Below the pieces are notes generated by a model. The model had not been told where the DNA came from. It saw only the letters and a program-made list of their open reading frames with translations, and made no database searches. Of a stretch of 15,176 bases of DNA, positions 8,897 to 15,148 are shown piece by piece. The stretch spans positions 1 through 15,176 of the forward strand of contig CAVFRF010000076.1 in assembly GCA_963624975.1 (NCBI GenBank). Direction: 5' to 3'. Origin of the DNA: CAVLCC01 sp963624975 (GTDB lineage: Bacteria > Actinomycetota > Coriobacteriia > Coriobacteriales > CADBOM01). Each line of letters begins with the position of its first letter. Within the stretch, counting starts at the first letter, position 1. Made by a program: the position numbers and the translations under genes.

Positions 8897-8925
8897 CCCT
8901 GGCGCGTCGAAGTTCGCGTCCAGGG
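8897..8925 (-). promoter_or_regulatory. stem-loop upstream of the barrel-gene ribosome site
   Basis: On the plus strand CCCTGGCGCG (8897-8906) pairs with CGCG (8915-8918) plus CCAGGG (8920-8925): a 10-bp stem with one bulged base (8919) and an 8-base loop. It ends 10 bases before the AAGGAG site. No T-run follows, so it is not a simple terminator. The rest of the 163-base gap between the DUF4430 and barrel genes (8876-9038) is GC-rich, with no gene and no riboswitch recognised. Confidence 0.5.
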
Positions 8926-9038
8926 CCACCCTGCTGGTACGGCTTGCGCGCTCGCGTTGCCATGCGCCTCCGTCTCAGCCCCGATGCCGCATTCGCTGCG
9001 GCCGCTATATCCACCGGCCTATCGCGCCGGCGTGTTTC

Positions 9039-10913
9039 CTACCCTTCCCAATGCCAGGTTTCTTCCTTCGTGGTTCCGCACACCATGCAGTAGTAGGCCT
9101 TCACGCCATCCTTGGTCTCGGTGGGCTCGATGCACCTGCCCCAGTCCACTTCCCAGCTGTGATCCGTCACGGGAATGGTCACCCATTGCTCGTTGAGCGC
9201 ACCGCCCTGGCTGTCGCCCCATCCGCCGTACTTGCTTATGGTGTCGGTGCCGTTGGCCTCGTCGTATTCGTACTCCGTCGCGTCGACCCAGCGTGCGCGG
9301 CCCTCGGAGGTGCATGTGGCCTCCTCGACCACCTGGTACACCGTGAGGTTGTAGTTCAAGGTCTCCTTGCCGCCGATCCAGGTGGCGTTGTAGGTCGACA
9401 GCGCACCGGCGCTCTGAGTGGGGTAGCCAACTTCCTTGCCGCCGGCGATCTCGAAGATCAGCGTCACGTTGTCGCCGTCCACCGGGGTGTATCCGCCCAG
9501 GCTCTTGGCATAGCTGGTGCCGTTGACCACGTAGATCCATCCCGACAGCGAGGTGTAGTCCACCTCGCCCAGGCTGTTGGAAGACGAAACGCCGCTGAGG
9601 TTGATCTTGTCGTCCTGGATCTTGTTCCAGAGCCTCTCGGGCACATCCTGCCCCGAGAACATGCTGCCCGAGAGCCTGCTGAGGTAGAAGTCGCTCCACC
9701 CGCTGCTCTCCGGGTCGCTGCTGTCGGAGGGGCCCTTGCTCTCCACGCCGTATCCGCGCGAGTCCATGGCCTGCAGCATGTCGTAGGCGAACGGGTAGCC
9801 CTTGTGCAGCGTGACCTCGAACGAGTCCACCACATCGAGTCCCACGGTGGTGGCGTCGATGGTCATGTATGCGGTGCCAATTTCGGCTCCATAGGGCACG
9901 TGCCTGTAGATGATCTGATATGTGAGGGTGGTCGAGGCCTTCTCGGCGCTGTAGTCGGTGGCCTTCACCACCACCGTGTGCTCGGTGTCGTCGCCAGTCA
10001 TGTTCTTGGCCACGTCGAGCGTGTACGGGATGGGGTCGCCGCCCGAAGACTGCTGCTTCTCGCCGTCGAGGTACACCTCCACGTTGTCGTTGTAGATGGC
10101 GGACCCGTCGCAGTCGTAGGCCTTCACGTACAGGTCGTAGTTGTCGGTCTCGATAACCTGGCCCTGAGTGAGGTTGACCTCGATGGTGGGCGCCTTGCGG
10201 CCGTTGTATTCGATGGTGAAGTTCGCCACGATGTTGGTGGCGGTGCCGCTCTGGGTGATCAACGTCATGCGCACGTTGGTCTTGTCGCCATCGCTCTTCT
10301 GCACCTTGATGGAGTACATGTCGTGCTCGGAGGCATCGGCAACGATGAAGGAACCCCCTGTGAGCGAGCTGGAGTACTCGACCTTCACGGAGTATCCGTC
10401 GGGGGTGAGGCTGTTGGGAGCAGCGTAGAACCACAGCAGGTCGTTGCTCTGGTCGAAGCCGCTGCGGGTGCTGGGGCTAAAGCCCAGCGGGTTGGGAGCG
10501 CGGGTCTTGGTGCTCAGGCTCTCGAATTCGCCGATGTTGGTGGAAATGCCCGCGCTGGTGGGGGTGTCGCTCTGGCCGTGGCCTTCGCCATTGCCGCTGC
10601 CGCCGTTGCCGGTGCCGCTCGAGCCGCCAGAAGTACCCGATCCGGTATCGAGCTGGTCGAGCTTCTCGTCGAGCTTGTCCGACTGCTTGGAGTCTTGCTG
10701 CTGCTGGTTGTCGTCGCCGTCGGAACCCTCGGAGCTGCCCTCCTGCCCTTGGGGCGACACATACATGGTTTGCGAGGCGAACGTATCGCCGGGCGACTCG
10801 ATTGGGTCGGCCGGAATCTCGCGTGTGCAGATGAGCGCGATGGCGACCACCAGCAGCACCAGCGCTGCCACGACGGCTGCCATTCCCAACAAGCGTTTAC
10901 GCCCATTTGGCAC
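9039..10913 (-). CDS. membrane-anchored DUF4430 (transcobalamin beta-domain-like) surface protein
   Basis: 624 residues from GTG 10911-10913, which has GGGAGG nine bases upstream. An in-frame TTG at 11004-11006 would add 31 residues but lacks a ribosome site and would translate through a large hairpin. Residues 8-29 are a hydrophobic signal anchor; no proper lipobox. Residues about 56-120 are a Ser/Gly/Gln/Asp-rich low-complexity linker. Beta-rich modules follow. About 349-490 fits DUF4430: a hydrophobic strand and helix (FAYDMLQAM), then SGWIYVVNG at 457-465 and DGDNVTLIFEI at 479-489, the hallmark end of that domain. The C-terminus (about 530-624) carries four Cys (534, 594, 609, 612), including CMVCGTTKEE, like Cys-pair tail repeats of other Gram-positive surface proteins. 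DUF4430 is related to the beta domain of transcobalamin/intrinsic factor; the alpha/alpha barrel follows 163 bases downstream. A joint ligand-binding role is inferred. Confidence 0.87.
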   Translation of the reverse strand: MPNGRKRLLGMAAVVAALVLLVVAIALICTREIPADPIESPGDTFASQTMYVSPQGQEGSSEGSDGDDNQQQQDSKQSDKLDEKLDQLDTGSGTSGGSSGTGNGGSGNGEGHGQSDTPTSAGISTNIGEFESLSTKTRAPNPLGFSPSTRSGFDQSNDLLWFYAAPNSLTPDGYSVKVEYSSSLTGGSFIVADASEHDMYSIKVQKSDGDKTNVRMTLITQSGTATNIVANFTIEYNGRKAPTIEVNLTQGQVIETDNYDLYVKAYDCDGSAIYNDNVEVYLDGEKQQSSGGDPIPYTLDVAKNMTGDDTEHTVVVKATDYSAEKASTTLTYQIIYRHVPYGAEIGTAYMTIDATTVGLDVVDSFEVTLHKGYPFAYDMLQAMDSRGYGVESKGPSDSSDPESSGWSDFYLSRLSGSMFSGQDVPERLWNKIQDDKINLSGVSSSNSLGEVDYTSLSGWIYVVNGTSYAKSLGGYTPVDGDNVTLIFEIAGGKEVGYPTQSAGALSTYNATWIGGKETLNYNLTVYQVVEEATCTSEGRARWVDATEYEYDEANGTDTISKYGGWGDSQGGALNEQWVTIPVTDHSWEVDWGRCIEPTETKDGVKAYYCMVCGTTKEETWHWEG

Positions 10914-10922
10914 TTCGAGCGA

Positions 10923-10928
10923 CCTCCC
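10923..10928 (-). promoter_or_regulatory. ribosome binding site deciding the GTG start of the DUF4430 protein
   Basis: GGGAGG on the minus strand, nine bases before GTG 10911-10913. It supports the shorter protein, whose N-terminus (MPNGRKRLLG then a hydrophobic stretch) is a normal signal anchor. Confidence 0.75.
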
Positions 10929-10937
10929 AACGGTGTA

Positions 10938-10986
10938 GTGGCGGAAGAACCACTTGCTTGCACGCTTGCAAGGGTCCTTCCGCCAC
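10938..10986 (-). promoter_or_regulatory. large nested stem-loop just upstream of the DUF4430 ribosome site
   Basis: In the minus-strand RNA GUGGCGGAAGGACC (10986-10973) pairs with GGUUCUUCCGCCAC (10951-10938) over 14 bp with a single G-U pair. Inside, CUUGCA and UGCAAG (10972-10967 and 10962-10957) form a second 6-bp stem capped by AGCG. The outer stem ends nine bases before the GGGAGG site. No T-run follows. It is a candidate translational control element, processing site or protein-bound operator. The remaining leader, 10987-11139, holds a small 6-bp hairpin (11097-11112, loop CAAC) and AT-richer sequence around 11050-11080, but no convincing promoter or terminator. Confidence 0.6.
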
Positions 10987-11139
10987 GTTGCATTCCAAAC
11001 ACGCAAATCAGCTTGTTAGCTTACCATATCGAGGCAGTGCGAACACGCCGCAATTGGGTTTGGTCTGAATTTTGTTTCACCGCAGTGCGTTGCCGGGCAC
11101 CTCAACAGGTGCGTCGCCGCAGCTTGTGCGTCGCATCTC

Positions 11140-13086
11140 CTATAGGTTCTTGAGGTAGTTTTCCACCGAATACGATACCGCGGCGCTGCCTCCGAGAATG
11201 TAGCTGATCTTCAGCTCCGACTTGTTGGGCTTGATCACGTCGTCGATCGCGGTCCTGGTAGCTTTGTCGTCGTCTACCAGCAGCATGCAGGCCTTCTTGG
11301 TACCCTGCAGACCGGCGGCGCAAAGCGCATCGGGGAAGTTCCAGGCGTTGGCCACCGCCATGCCGTCGAAGCCCAGCGTGGTATCCTCGCTGGGATAGAA
11401 CGTCGCGCCCTTGACCTCGTTGCCGGTGACCCACTTGGCCACCTCCGCCGAGGTCTGCACCCTGCTTTTGCCGGCGATCTGCGTGGTCTTGAGGTTCGCG
11501 ATTCCGCTCAGGTCGCTCTTGAGTTTGTTGTAGTCGACCCTTGCGTTGCCGCCCAGCACCAGCACCTTGGTATAGCCGCCGTCGGTGATGGCCTCGATCT
11601 GGTCAGCGTTGAGGCACTTGCCGCTGTCCACCGTCACGATCGGCGAAGTGGATACGTATGCCCACGAGGCTGCCGACAGGCTGTCCGCGAAGTCCCTGCC
11701 CGTGGTCACGATCACGGTGTCGCTCTTGCCCTGATCCTGCGCGGCAACTTCCTCGACCTTGCCCATGATCTTGAGGGCAGTGTCGTAGCGATCCGATCCG
11801 CCGAGCCTCTCGGCCTTGTAGCCCAGCTTCTCGACATCGGCCTTGGACTGATCGGAGACTGCAGCGTTGCCGCCCATAATCCACACCGTGGCATCCTTGG
11901 CGGCAATCCTCTTGATCTCGTCTGCGGCCTCGCTGGAAAGCCCGTTGCCGTCGGTGCTCGAGGTGGTCACGATGGGGGCTTTCAGCGCGCCTGCCAGGGC
12001 GCTGGCCGAAAGAGCGTCGGGGAAGTCCGATGCCGAAGCCAGCACGATGTTGCTGCGACTGCCGTCCGCGAAGCCCTCCTGGTTCACGAGCTTCATGGTG
12101 TCGAGCCTGCTCTCGCCACCGAGGCGGTTCCAATCGCTCACGTTGACCTTGGCAATCACGGGACCTGCGACGATGGACTTGGAGTTCTCGGTACCATACT
12201 GCCCGGGCATCCACACATAGTAGGTGCCGACCTCGTCGAATTGGATCGTGGCGGTGCCGTCCTTGCCGGTGGTCACGCTCTTCACATCGGAAGTGTCGGT
12301 CGTGTACTCGCTACCATAGTAGAGCTTGGTGTTGGCTGCAGTCTTGTAATCAGTTGCGGCTGTCGCCCAATCGCTAACGTTGGCAGTGCCGAGCGAAACC
12401 GTAAGGCCTTTGTCTACATTGACAGAGTACTCGAGCGTTACGCCATCCTGCTTCAAATCGGTAGCATTATTCAAAAAGTAGCGGAACCCGGCATTGGGAT
12501 CACCATAGAAATTCCAGTCTGCAAAATGGTCGAGATTGCAGAAGTCGCCGTCGGAAACCTCGATAACGGGGCATGTGGCGCCCATGCCAGCGCCAAGACT
12601 CGCATCCAGCGGAAAGGCACCATTCACGTAGTACGTCAGATTCTGGTCCATCCCGAAGAACTGGGTCATATACGCGCTACGCAGAGCGCCGGTGACAGTG
12701 AGACCATCGATTCCCTTCGAGCTGAGGTGCAGGTTGGCGTACACGAACACGTGCAGCATTGTGATCTCGTACCTGCCATCGTCGTCGCTGTCGTAGTTAT
12801 AGTCTCCCAGACCGTACTTGTCGAGATCGATCTTGGAGACCTCGGCCAAGTCGATCGGCATGTTGGCAATGTATTTGCCGGTATTGAGGTCGCCGTCGCT
12901 CTGTATGAAGTTCTCGTCGTCCGAAATCGACAGGTAGAGCGTGCCCTCGACCGTATCGTACTTGCCCGATGTCTGAGTGTCGGCCTCGCCAGCCAGAGCC
13001 ATCGAGGGCATCAGCCCCACGATGAAAGCCAGGCCCAGCAGGGCCAGCACGGCCCGCTTGGGCAACGAAATCGCATCTTGTTTCAT
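11140..13086 (-). CDS. secreted cell-wall-binding repeat 2 (CWB2) protein with DUF4430-like N-terminal region
   Basis: 648 residues from ATG 13084-13086, preceded by GAGGTGAT, a strong match to the 16S tail; GTG 13095 and ATG 13092 are upstream alternatives without that spacing. Residues 1-33 are a signal peptide (basic, then ALLGLAFIVGL, ending MALAGE). Residues about 40-120 are acidic with a calcium-loop-like DYNYDSDDDGRYE (95-107). About 135-190 contains FFGMDQNLTYYVNGAF and VSDGDF, resembling the DUF4430 pattern of a strand, YxVNG and DGD (moderate). Residues about 321-426, 427-535 and 536-648 are three CWB2 repeats (PF04122), opening RLGGESR, RLGGSDRYDTA and IAGKSRVQT. CWB2 triplets hold proteins non-covalently to anionic wall polymers. 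The repeats are at the C-terminus, so the N-terminal part is the displayed functional domain. Its N-terminal half has lower GC than its neighbours. Confidence 0.95.
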   Translation of the reverse strand: MKQDAISLPKRAVLALLGLAFIVGLMPSMALAGEADTQTSGKYDTVEGTLYLSISDDENFIQSDGDLNTGKYIANMPIDLAEVSKIDLDKYGLGDYNYDSDDDGRYEITMLHVFVYANLHLSSKGIDGLTVTGALRSAYMTQFFGMDQNLTYYVNGAFPLDASLGAGMGATCPVIEVSDGDFCNLDHFADWNFYGDPNAGFRYFLNNATDLKQDGVTLEYSVNVDKGLTVSLGTANVSDWATAATDYKTAANTKLYYGSEYTTDTSDVKSVTTGKDGTATIQFDEVGTYYVWMPGQYGTENSKSIVAGPVIAKVNVSDWNRLGGESRLDTMKLVNQEGFADGSRSNIVLASASDFPDALSASALAGALKAPIVTTSSTDGNGLSSEAADEIKRIAAKDATVWIMGGNAAVSDQSKADVEKLGYKAERLGGSDRYDTALKIMGKVEEVAAQDQGKSDTVIVTTGRDFADSLSAASWAYVSTSPIVTVDSGKCLNADQIEAITDGGYTKVLVLGGNARVDYNKLKSDLSGIANLKTTQIAGKSRVQTSAEVAKWVTGNEVKGATFYPSEDTTLGFDGMAVANAWNFPDALCAAGLQGTKKACMLLVDDDKATRTAIDDVIKPNKSELKISYILGGSAAVSYSVENYLKNL

Positions 13087-13365
13087 CCACATCACCTCTC
13101 GTTCGTGTTGCGTAGCGCATGAAGCGCATATTCCCCTTGCAGCGGCAAGAACATCTGGCCCGAGGTTGGCATCGCCATTCCAGCAAATCCAAGATTCCCA
13201 TGTCGCAATCGAGGCAAAGCCCGATACGGGGCATGCACCGATGTTGTCGATGAGGTTCTATGGGTCTAGGTTTTTGTGCTCGCTCCGATAATTTCCAGCT
13301 ATCTTGCTCCGCAAATCCTGCTCGACGCGATGCCTTTGTGCAGCACGCGCCGTTGCTGGCGGCAC

Positions 13366-13400
13366 AAAAAAGTCCGCATCCAGCGATATAGGATGCGGAC
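13366..13400 (-). terminator. rho-independent terminator, minus strand
   Basis: GTCCGCATCC (13372-13381) and GGATGCGGAC (13391-13400) form a perfect 10-bp stem with a 9-base loop. On the minus strand the hairpin is followed immediately by six T (13371-13366). This is a textbook intrinsic terminator for minus-strand transcription. It lies downstream of the glpX terminator and upstream of the CWB2 gene, so it must end or attenuate a separate short transcript. Confidence 0.85.
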
Positions 13401-13430
13401 CTCCAGTGGGTCATAGCTACCGCCAACAAT
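13366..13430 (-). ncRNA. candidate small RNA or attenuated leader of about 65 nt
   Basis: Inferred from a TATAAT box (13437-13442) placed to start transcription near 13430 and from the terminator at 13366-13400. The product would be about 65 nt with a short 5' segment and the terminator hairpin. It matches no RNA family I recognise (not SRP RNA, tmRNA or RNase P). Alternatively it is the 5' leader of the CWB2 gene, with conditional termination. Confidence 0.35.
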
Positions 13431-13436
13431 GCGTTC

Positions 13437-13442
13437 ATTATA
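13437..13442 (-). promoter_or_regulatory. candidate -10 box TATAAT
   Basis: A perfect TATAAT on the minus strand in an AT-richer stretch. The hexamer 17 bases upstream is GACAAA, a poor -35, so the call rests on the -10 box and on the terminator that follows about 36 bases downstream. Confidence 0.45.
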
Positions 13443-13545
13443 GCCAAAGAGCGGTGGAATTTGTCGGAATCTTCAATAGACATGCAACATTTCGCAAAGC
13501 CCTGTATCAATCGTCCAGCTCGACATCAGGCAATTTGTGCACAAG

Positions 13546-13591
13546 AAGAGCGCCCCGCCTGCGTTTCGAAATACGCAAGCAGGGCGCTCTT
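13546..13591 (-). terminator. terminator of glpX (possibly bidirectional)
   Basis: Two 19-base arms (13546-13564 and 13573-13591) pair along their whole length, with AAGAGCGCCC/GGGCGCTCTT as the outer ten perfect pairs and two G-U pairs in the minus-strand RNA. The loop is eight bases. On the minus strand a pyrimidine-rich TCTTCTTG follows, and it begins 43 bases after the glpX stop. Confidence 0.8.
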
Positions 13592-13634
13592 AATTAGTTC
13601 CCAATCGCTTCGGTCTGAAGGCGCGTGCTAGCTC

Positions 13635-14591
13635 CTAGAAGCTGATGCTGCCGGTGCCGGTGCGGTGGATCGTCTTGATGAACTGCACGGTGTGGCCGGT
13701 GGCGCTCATCACCACCGCGCTGGTGGACGTGAAGTCGGGCGTGATCTGCACGCCGTCCACCATCTCGCCGTCGGTCACGCCGCAGGCGATGAAGGCCACG
13801 TCGTCGGTGCGCACGAGCTGGTCCATGGTGAGCAGGCCGTCCACGTCTACCTCGGCAGTCTTGAGCGCGCGCTGGCGCTCTTCCTCGGTCCTCCACTGGA
13901 ACCTGCCCATGAACTCGCCGCCCACTGCCTTGAGGCCCGCGCATGCCAGCACGCCCTCGGGCGATCCGCCGGCGCCAAGGTACAGGTCGATGCCGGTGTG
14001 CGCCACTGCGGTTGCGATGGCTCCGAACACGTCGCCGTCGTCGATCAGGCGCACGCGCGCACCGGTCTCGTACACGGCCTTGATCAGGTCGGCGTGGCGG
14101 TCGCGCAGCAAGATGCACACGTTGACCTCGCTCACGTCTTTGCCCAGCGCCTCGGCCACGGCCTTGACGTTCTCGGCCGGAGTCTTGTCGATGTGGATCT
14201 TGCCCTTGCAAGCGGGGCCTGCGGCGATCTTGTTCATGTATGTGTCGGGTGCGAACAGCAGCGATCCGCGCGGTGCGATCGCGATGGTGGTCAGCGCGTT
14301 GGGACGGTTGTACGCGCAGAGGTTGGTGCCCTCCAGCGGGTCGACGGCGATGTCGATTTCTTCGCCGCCACGGCCCAGCTCCTCGCCGATGAACAGCATC
14401 GGCGCCTCGTCGCGCTCGCCCTCGCCGATCACGATGCGTCCGGAAAAGTCCATCTCGTTGAAGGCATCCCTCATAGCGGTGGTGGCCGCCTGGTCGGCGC
14501 TCACCTTGTCGCCACGTCCGTTCCAAGCGGCGCAGGCGATGGCCGCCTTCTCGGCAACCCTCAGAACGTCCATAACGTGAGATTCAAGCAT
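13635..14591 (-). CDS. glpX: class II fructose-1,6-bisphosphatase (GlpX type)
   Basis: 318 residues. It hydrolyses fructose 1,6-bisphosphate to fructose 6-phosphate and phosphate in the cytoplasm (gluconeogenesis), with a divalent metal. Family motifs are all present: GRGDK near the N-terminus (25-29), IGEGERDEAPMLFIGEE at 55-71, DPLEGTN at 84-90 with the acidic and Thr metal/phosphate residues, LRDRHADLI at 162-170, RLIDDGDV at 181-188 and GAGGSPEGVLA at 206-216. ATG 14589-14591 is preferred: GGAG lies five bases upstream and the N-terminus (MLESHVMDVLRVAEKAA) aligns with the usual GlpX start. An ATG at 14604-14606 would add five residues but has no ribosome site. It is a stand-alone housekeeping gene with its own promoter and terminator, not obviously part of the surface locus. 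Confidence 0.97.
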   Translation of the reverse strand: MLESHVMDVLRVAEKAAIACAAWNGRGDKVSADQAATTAMRDAFNEMDFSGRIVIGEGERDEAPMLFIGEELGRGGEEIDIAVDPLEGTNLCAYNRPNALTTIAIAPRGSLLFAPDTYMNKIAAGPACKGKIHIDKTPAENVKAVAEALGKDVSEVNVCILLRDRHADLIKAVYETGARVRLIDDGDVFGAIATAVAHTGIDLYLGAGGSPEGVLACAGLKAVGGEFMGRFQWRTEEERQRALKTAEVDVDGLLTMDQLVRTDDVAFIACGVTDGEMVDGVQITPDFTSTSAVVMSATGHTVQFIKTIHRTGTGSISF

Positions 14592-14596
14592 TTCGA

Positions 14597-14600
14597 CTCC
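14597..14600 (-). promoter_or_regulatory. ribosome binding site deciding the glpX start
   Basis: GGAG on the minus strand, five bases before ATG 14589-14591. It lies inside the alternative five-residue N-terminal extension, which argues for the shorter protein. Confidence 0.6.
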
Positions 14601-14691
14601 AATCATTGTGTGTGAGTTGCGGGTTTAGTCTCCCGCGACCGCATCGAGCGGCCCTGTTCGCGCTCTTGAACCGGGGTGCGCCGCATCTTCG

Positions 14692-14744
14692 CCGGAGTCC
14701 GGTATCGTCGCCTCAAGGAACGACGGAAGCCACTGCAACTCCGG
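14692..14744 (-). promoter_or_regulatory. structured segment of the glpX leader
   Basis: CCGGAGT (14692-14698) pairs with ACTCCGG (14738-14744), enclosing a second stem CGTCG/CGACG (14706-14710 and 14721-14725). A further 5-bp hairpin GCGGG/CCCGC (14619-14636) lies just before the coding region. No known riboswitch is recognised. Confidence 0.3.
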
Positions 14745-14779
14745 GCAAATCTGCTCTGCAAATCCCCAAACTGCCCAAA

Positions 14780-14788
14780 ATCATAGCA
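14780..14788 (-). promoter_or_regulatory. candidate extended -10 promoter of glpX
   Basis: TGCTATGAT on the minus strand is an extended -10 element (TGn plus TATGAT). No good -35 is seen at 17 bases. It would give a leader of about 180 nt before glpX. Confidence 0.4.
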
Positions 14789-14961
14789 GAACGAGCCGCA
14801 AGCCCGCCGCTAAAAGCCCCATATCTGGGCGTGCGGGCAGTAGCACCGCCTCCCCGCCCGCCTAGCGAGTCGATCTCCCATGCCCGGTGCGCCCCTGCAT
14901 CAGGCGAAGTGCGTTTTCGTGTGTATCCCCCGCATCGCCGAAGCGCGTTTCGCGGGCTGCG

Positions 14962-14991
14962 CAGCCAGGCAGGTGGCCTTTCCTAGGCAGG
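14962..14991. repeat. diverged direct repeat, copy A
   Basis: A 30-base stretch starting CAGCCAG and ending CTAGGCAGG. It matches copy B at 15119-15148 (CAGCCAG ... CTGGGCAGG) at most positions, including GGCCTT and CCT in register. It may be the relic of an older duplication related to the 18-bp tandem unit. Confidence 0.5.
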
Positions 14992-15118
14992 CGCACCCCT
15001 GTTGCGGCAAACACATCAAGGCCCCATGTCCGTCGCCGACAACACACGAGGTCACCCCCTCGACCGCAATCTCTTTTCGCAACTCCGCGCCGCCACCTCT
15101 CTCACGCGAAAGTCCGTG

Positions 15119-15148
15119 CAGCCAGTCGGATGGCCTTCCCTGGGCAGG
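15119..15148. repeat. diverged direct repeat, copy B
   Basis: The partner of 14962-14991. It runs straight into the 18-bp tandem repeat, so the tandem units may have grown from its end. Confidence 0.5.

Larger units (their letters stand above)
13087..13634. other. 548-bp intergenic region between glpX and the CWB2 gene
   Basis: There is no convincing gene. It contains, right to left, the glpX terminator (13546-13591), a perfect TATAAT (13437-13442), a strong minus-strand terminator (13366-13400) and about 280 bases of leader before the CWB2 gene. A weak promoter-like pair, TTGCGG (13309-13314) and TATCGG (13285-13290) with 18-base spacing, could start the CWB2 transcript, but matches to consensus are poor. 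Confidence 0.7.

Noticed and set aside
8876..9038. Possible cobalamin riboswitch before the barrel gene (CAGGAGAC at 8889-8896 recalls part of the B12 box)
   Set aside because: The other conserved parts of that riboswitch are absent and the match overlaps ordinary ribosome-site sequence. The 10914-11139 gap was also checked with no match.
10820..10840. Lipoprotein signal in the DUF4430 protein (Cys at residue 29)
   Set aside because: The residue before Cys is Ile, not Gly/Ala/Ser, so the lipobox is not met; a signal anchor fits better.
10914..11006. 31-residue N-terminal extension of the DUF4430 protein from TTG 11004-11006
   Set aside because: It has no ribosome site, contains the large hairpin, and leaves the strong GGGAGG plus GTG unused.
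12797..13510. Minus-strand open frame spanning the sRNA/leader region
   Set aside because: It overlaps the CWB2 start out of frame, includes the terminator hairpin, has no ribosome site and no recognisable domain.
14900..15082. Short minus-strand frame starting with TTG
   Set aside because: It has no ribosome site, no ATG, a Cys/Ala-rich translation, and lies in repeat-bearing intergenic DNA.
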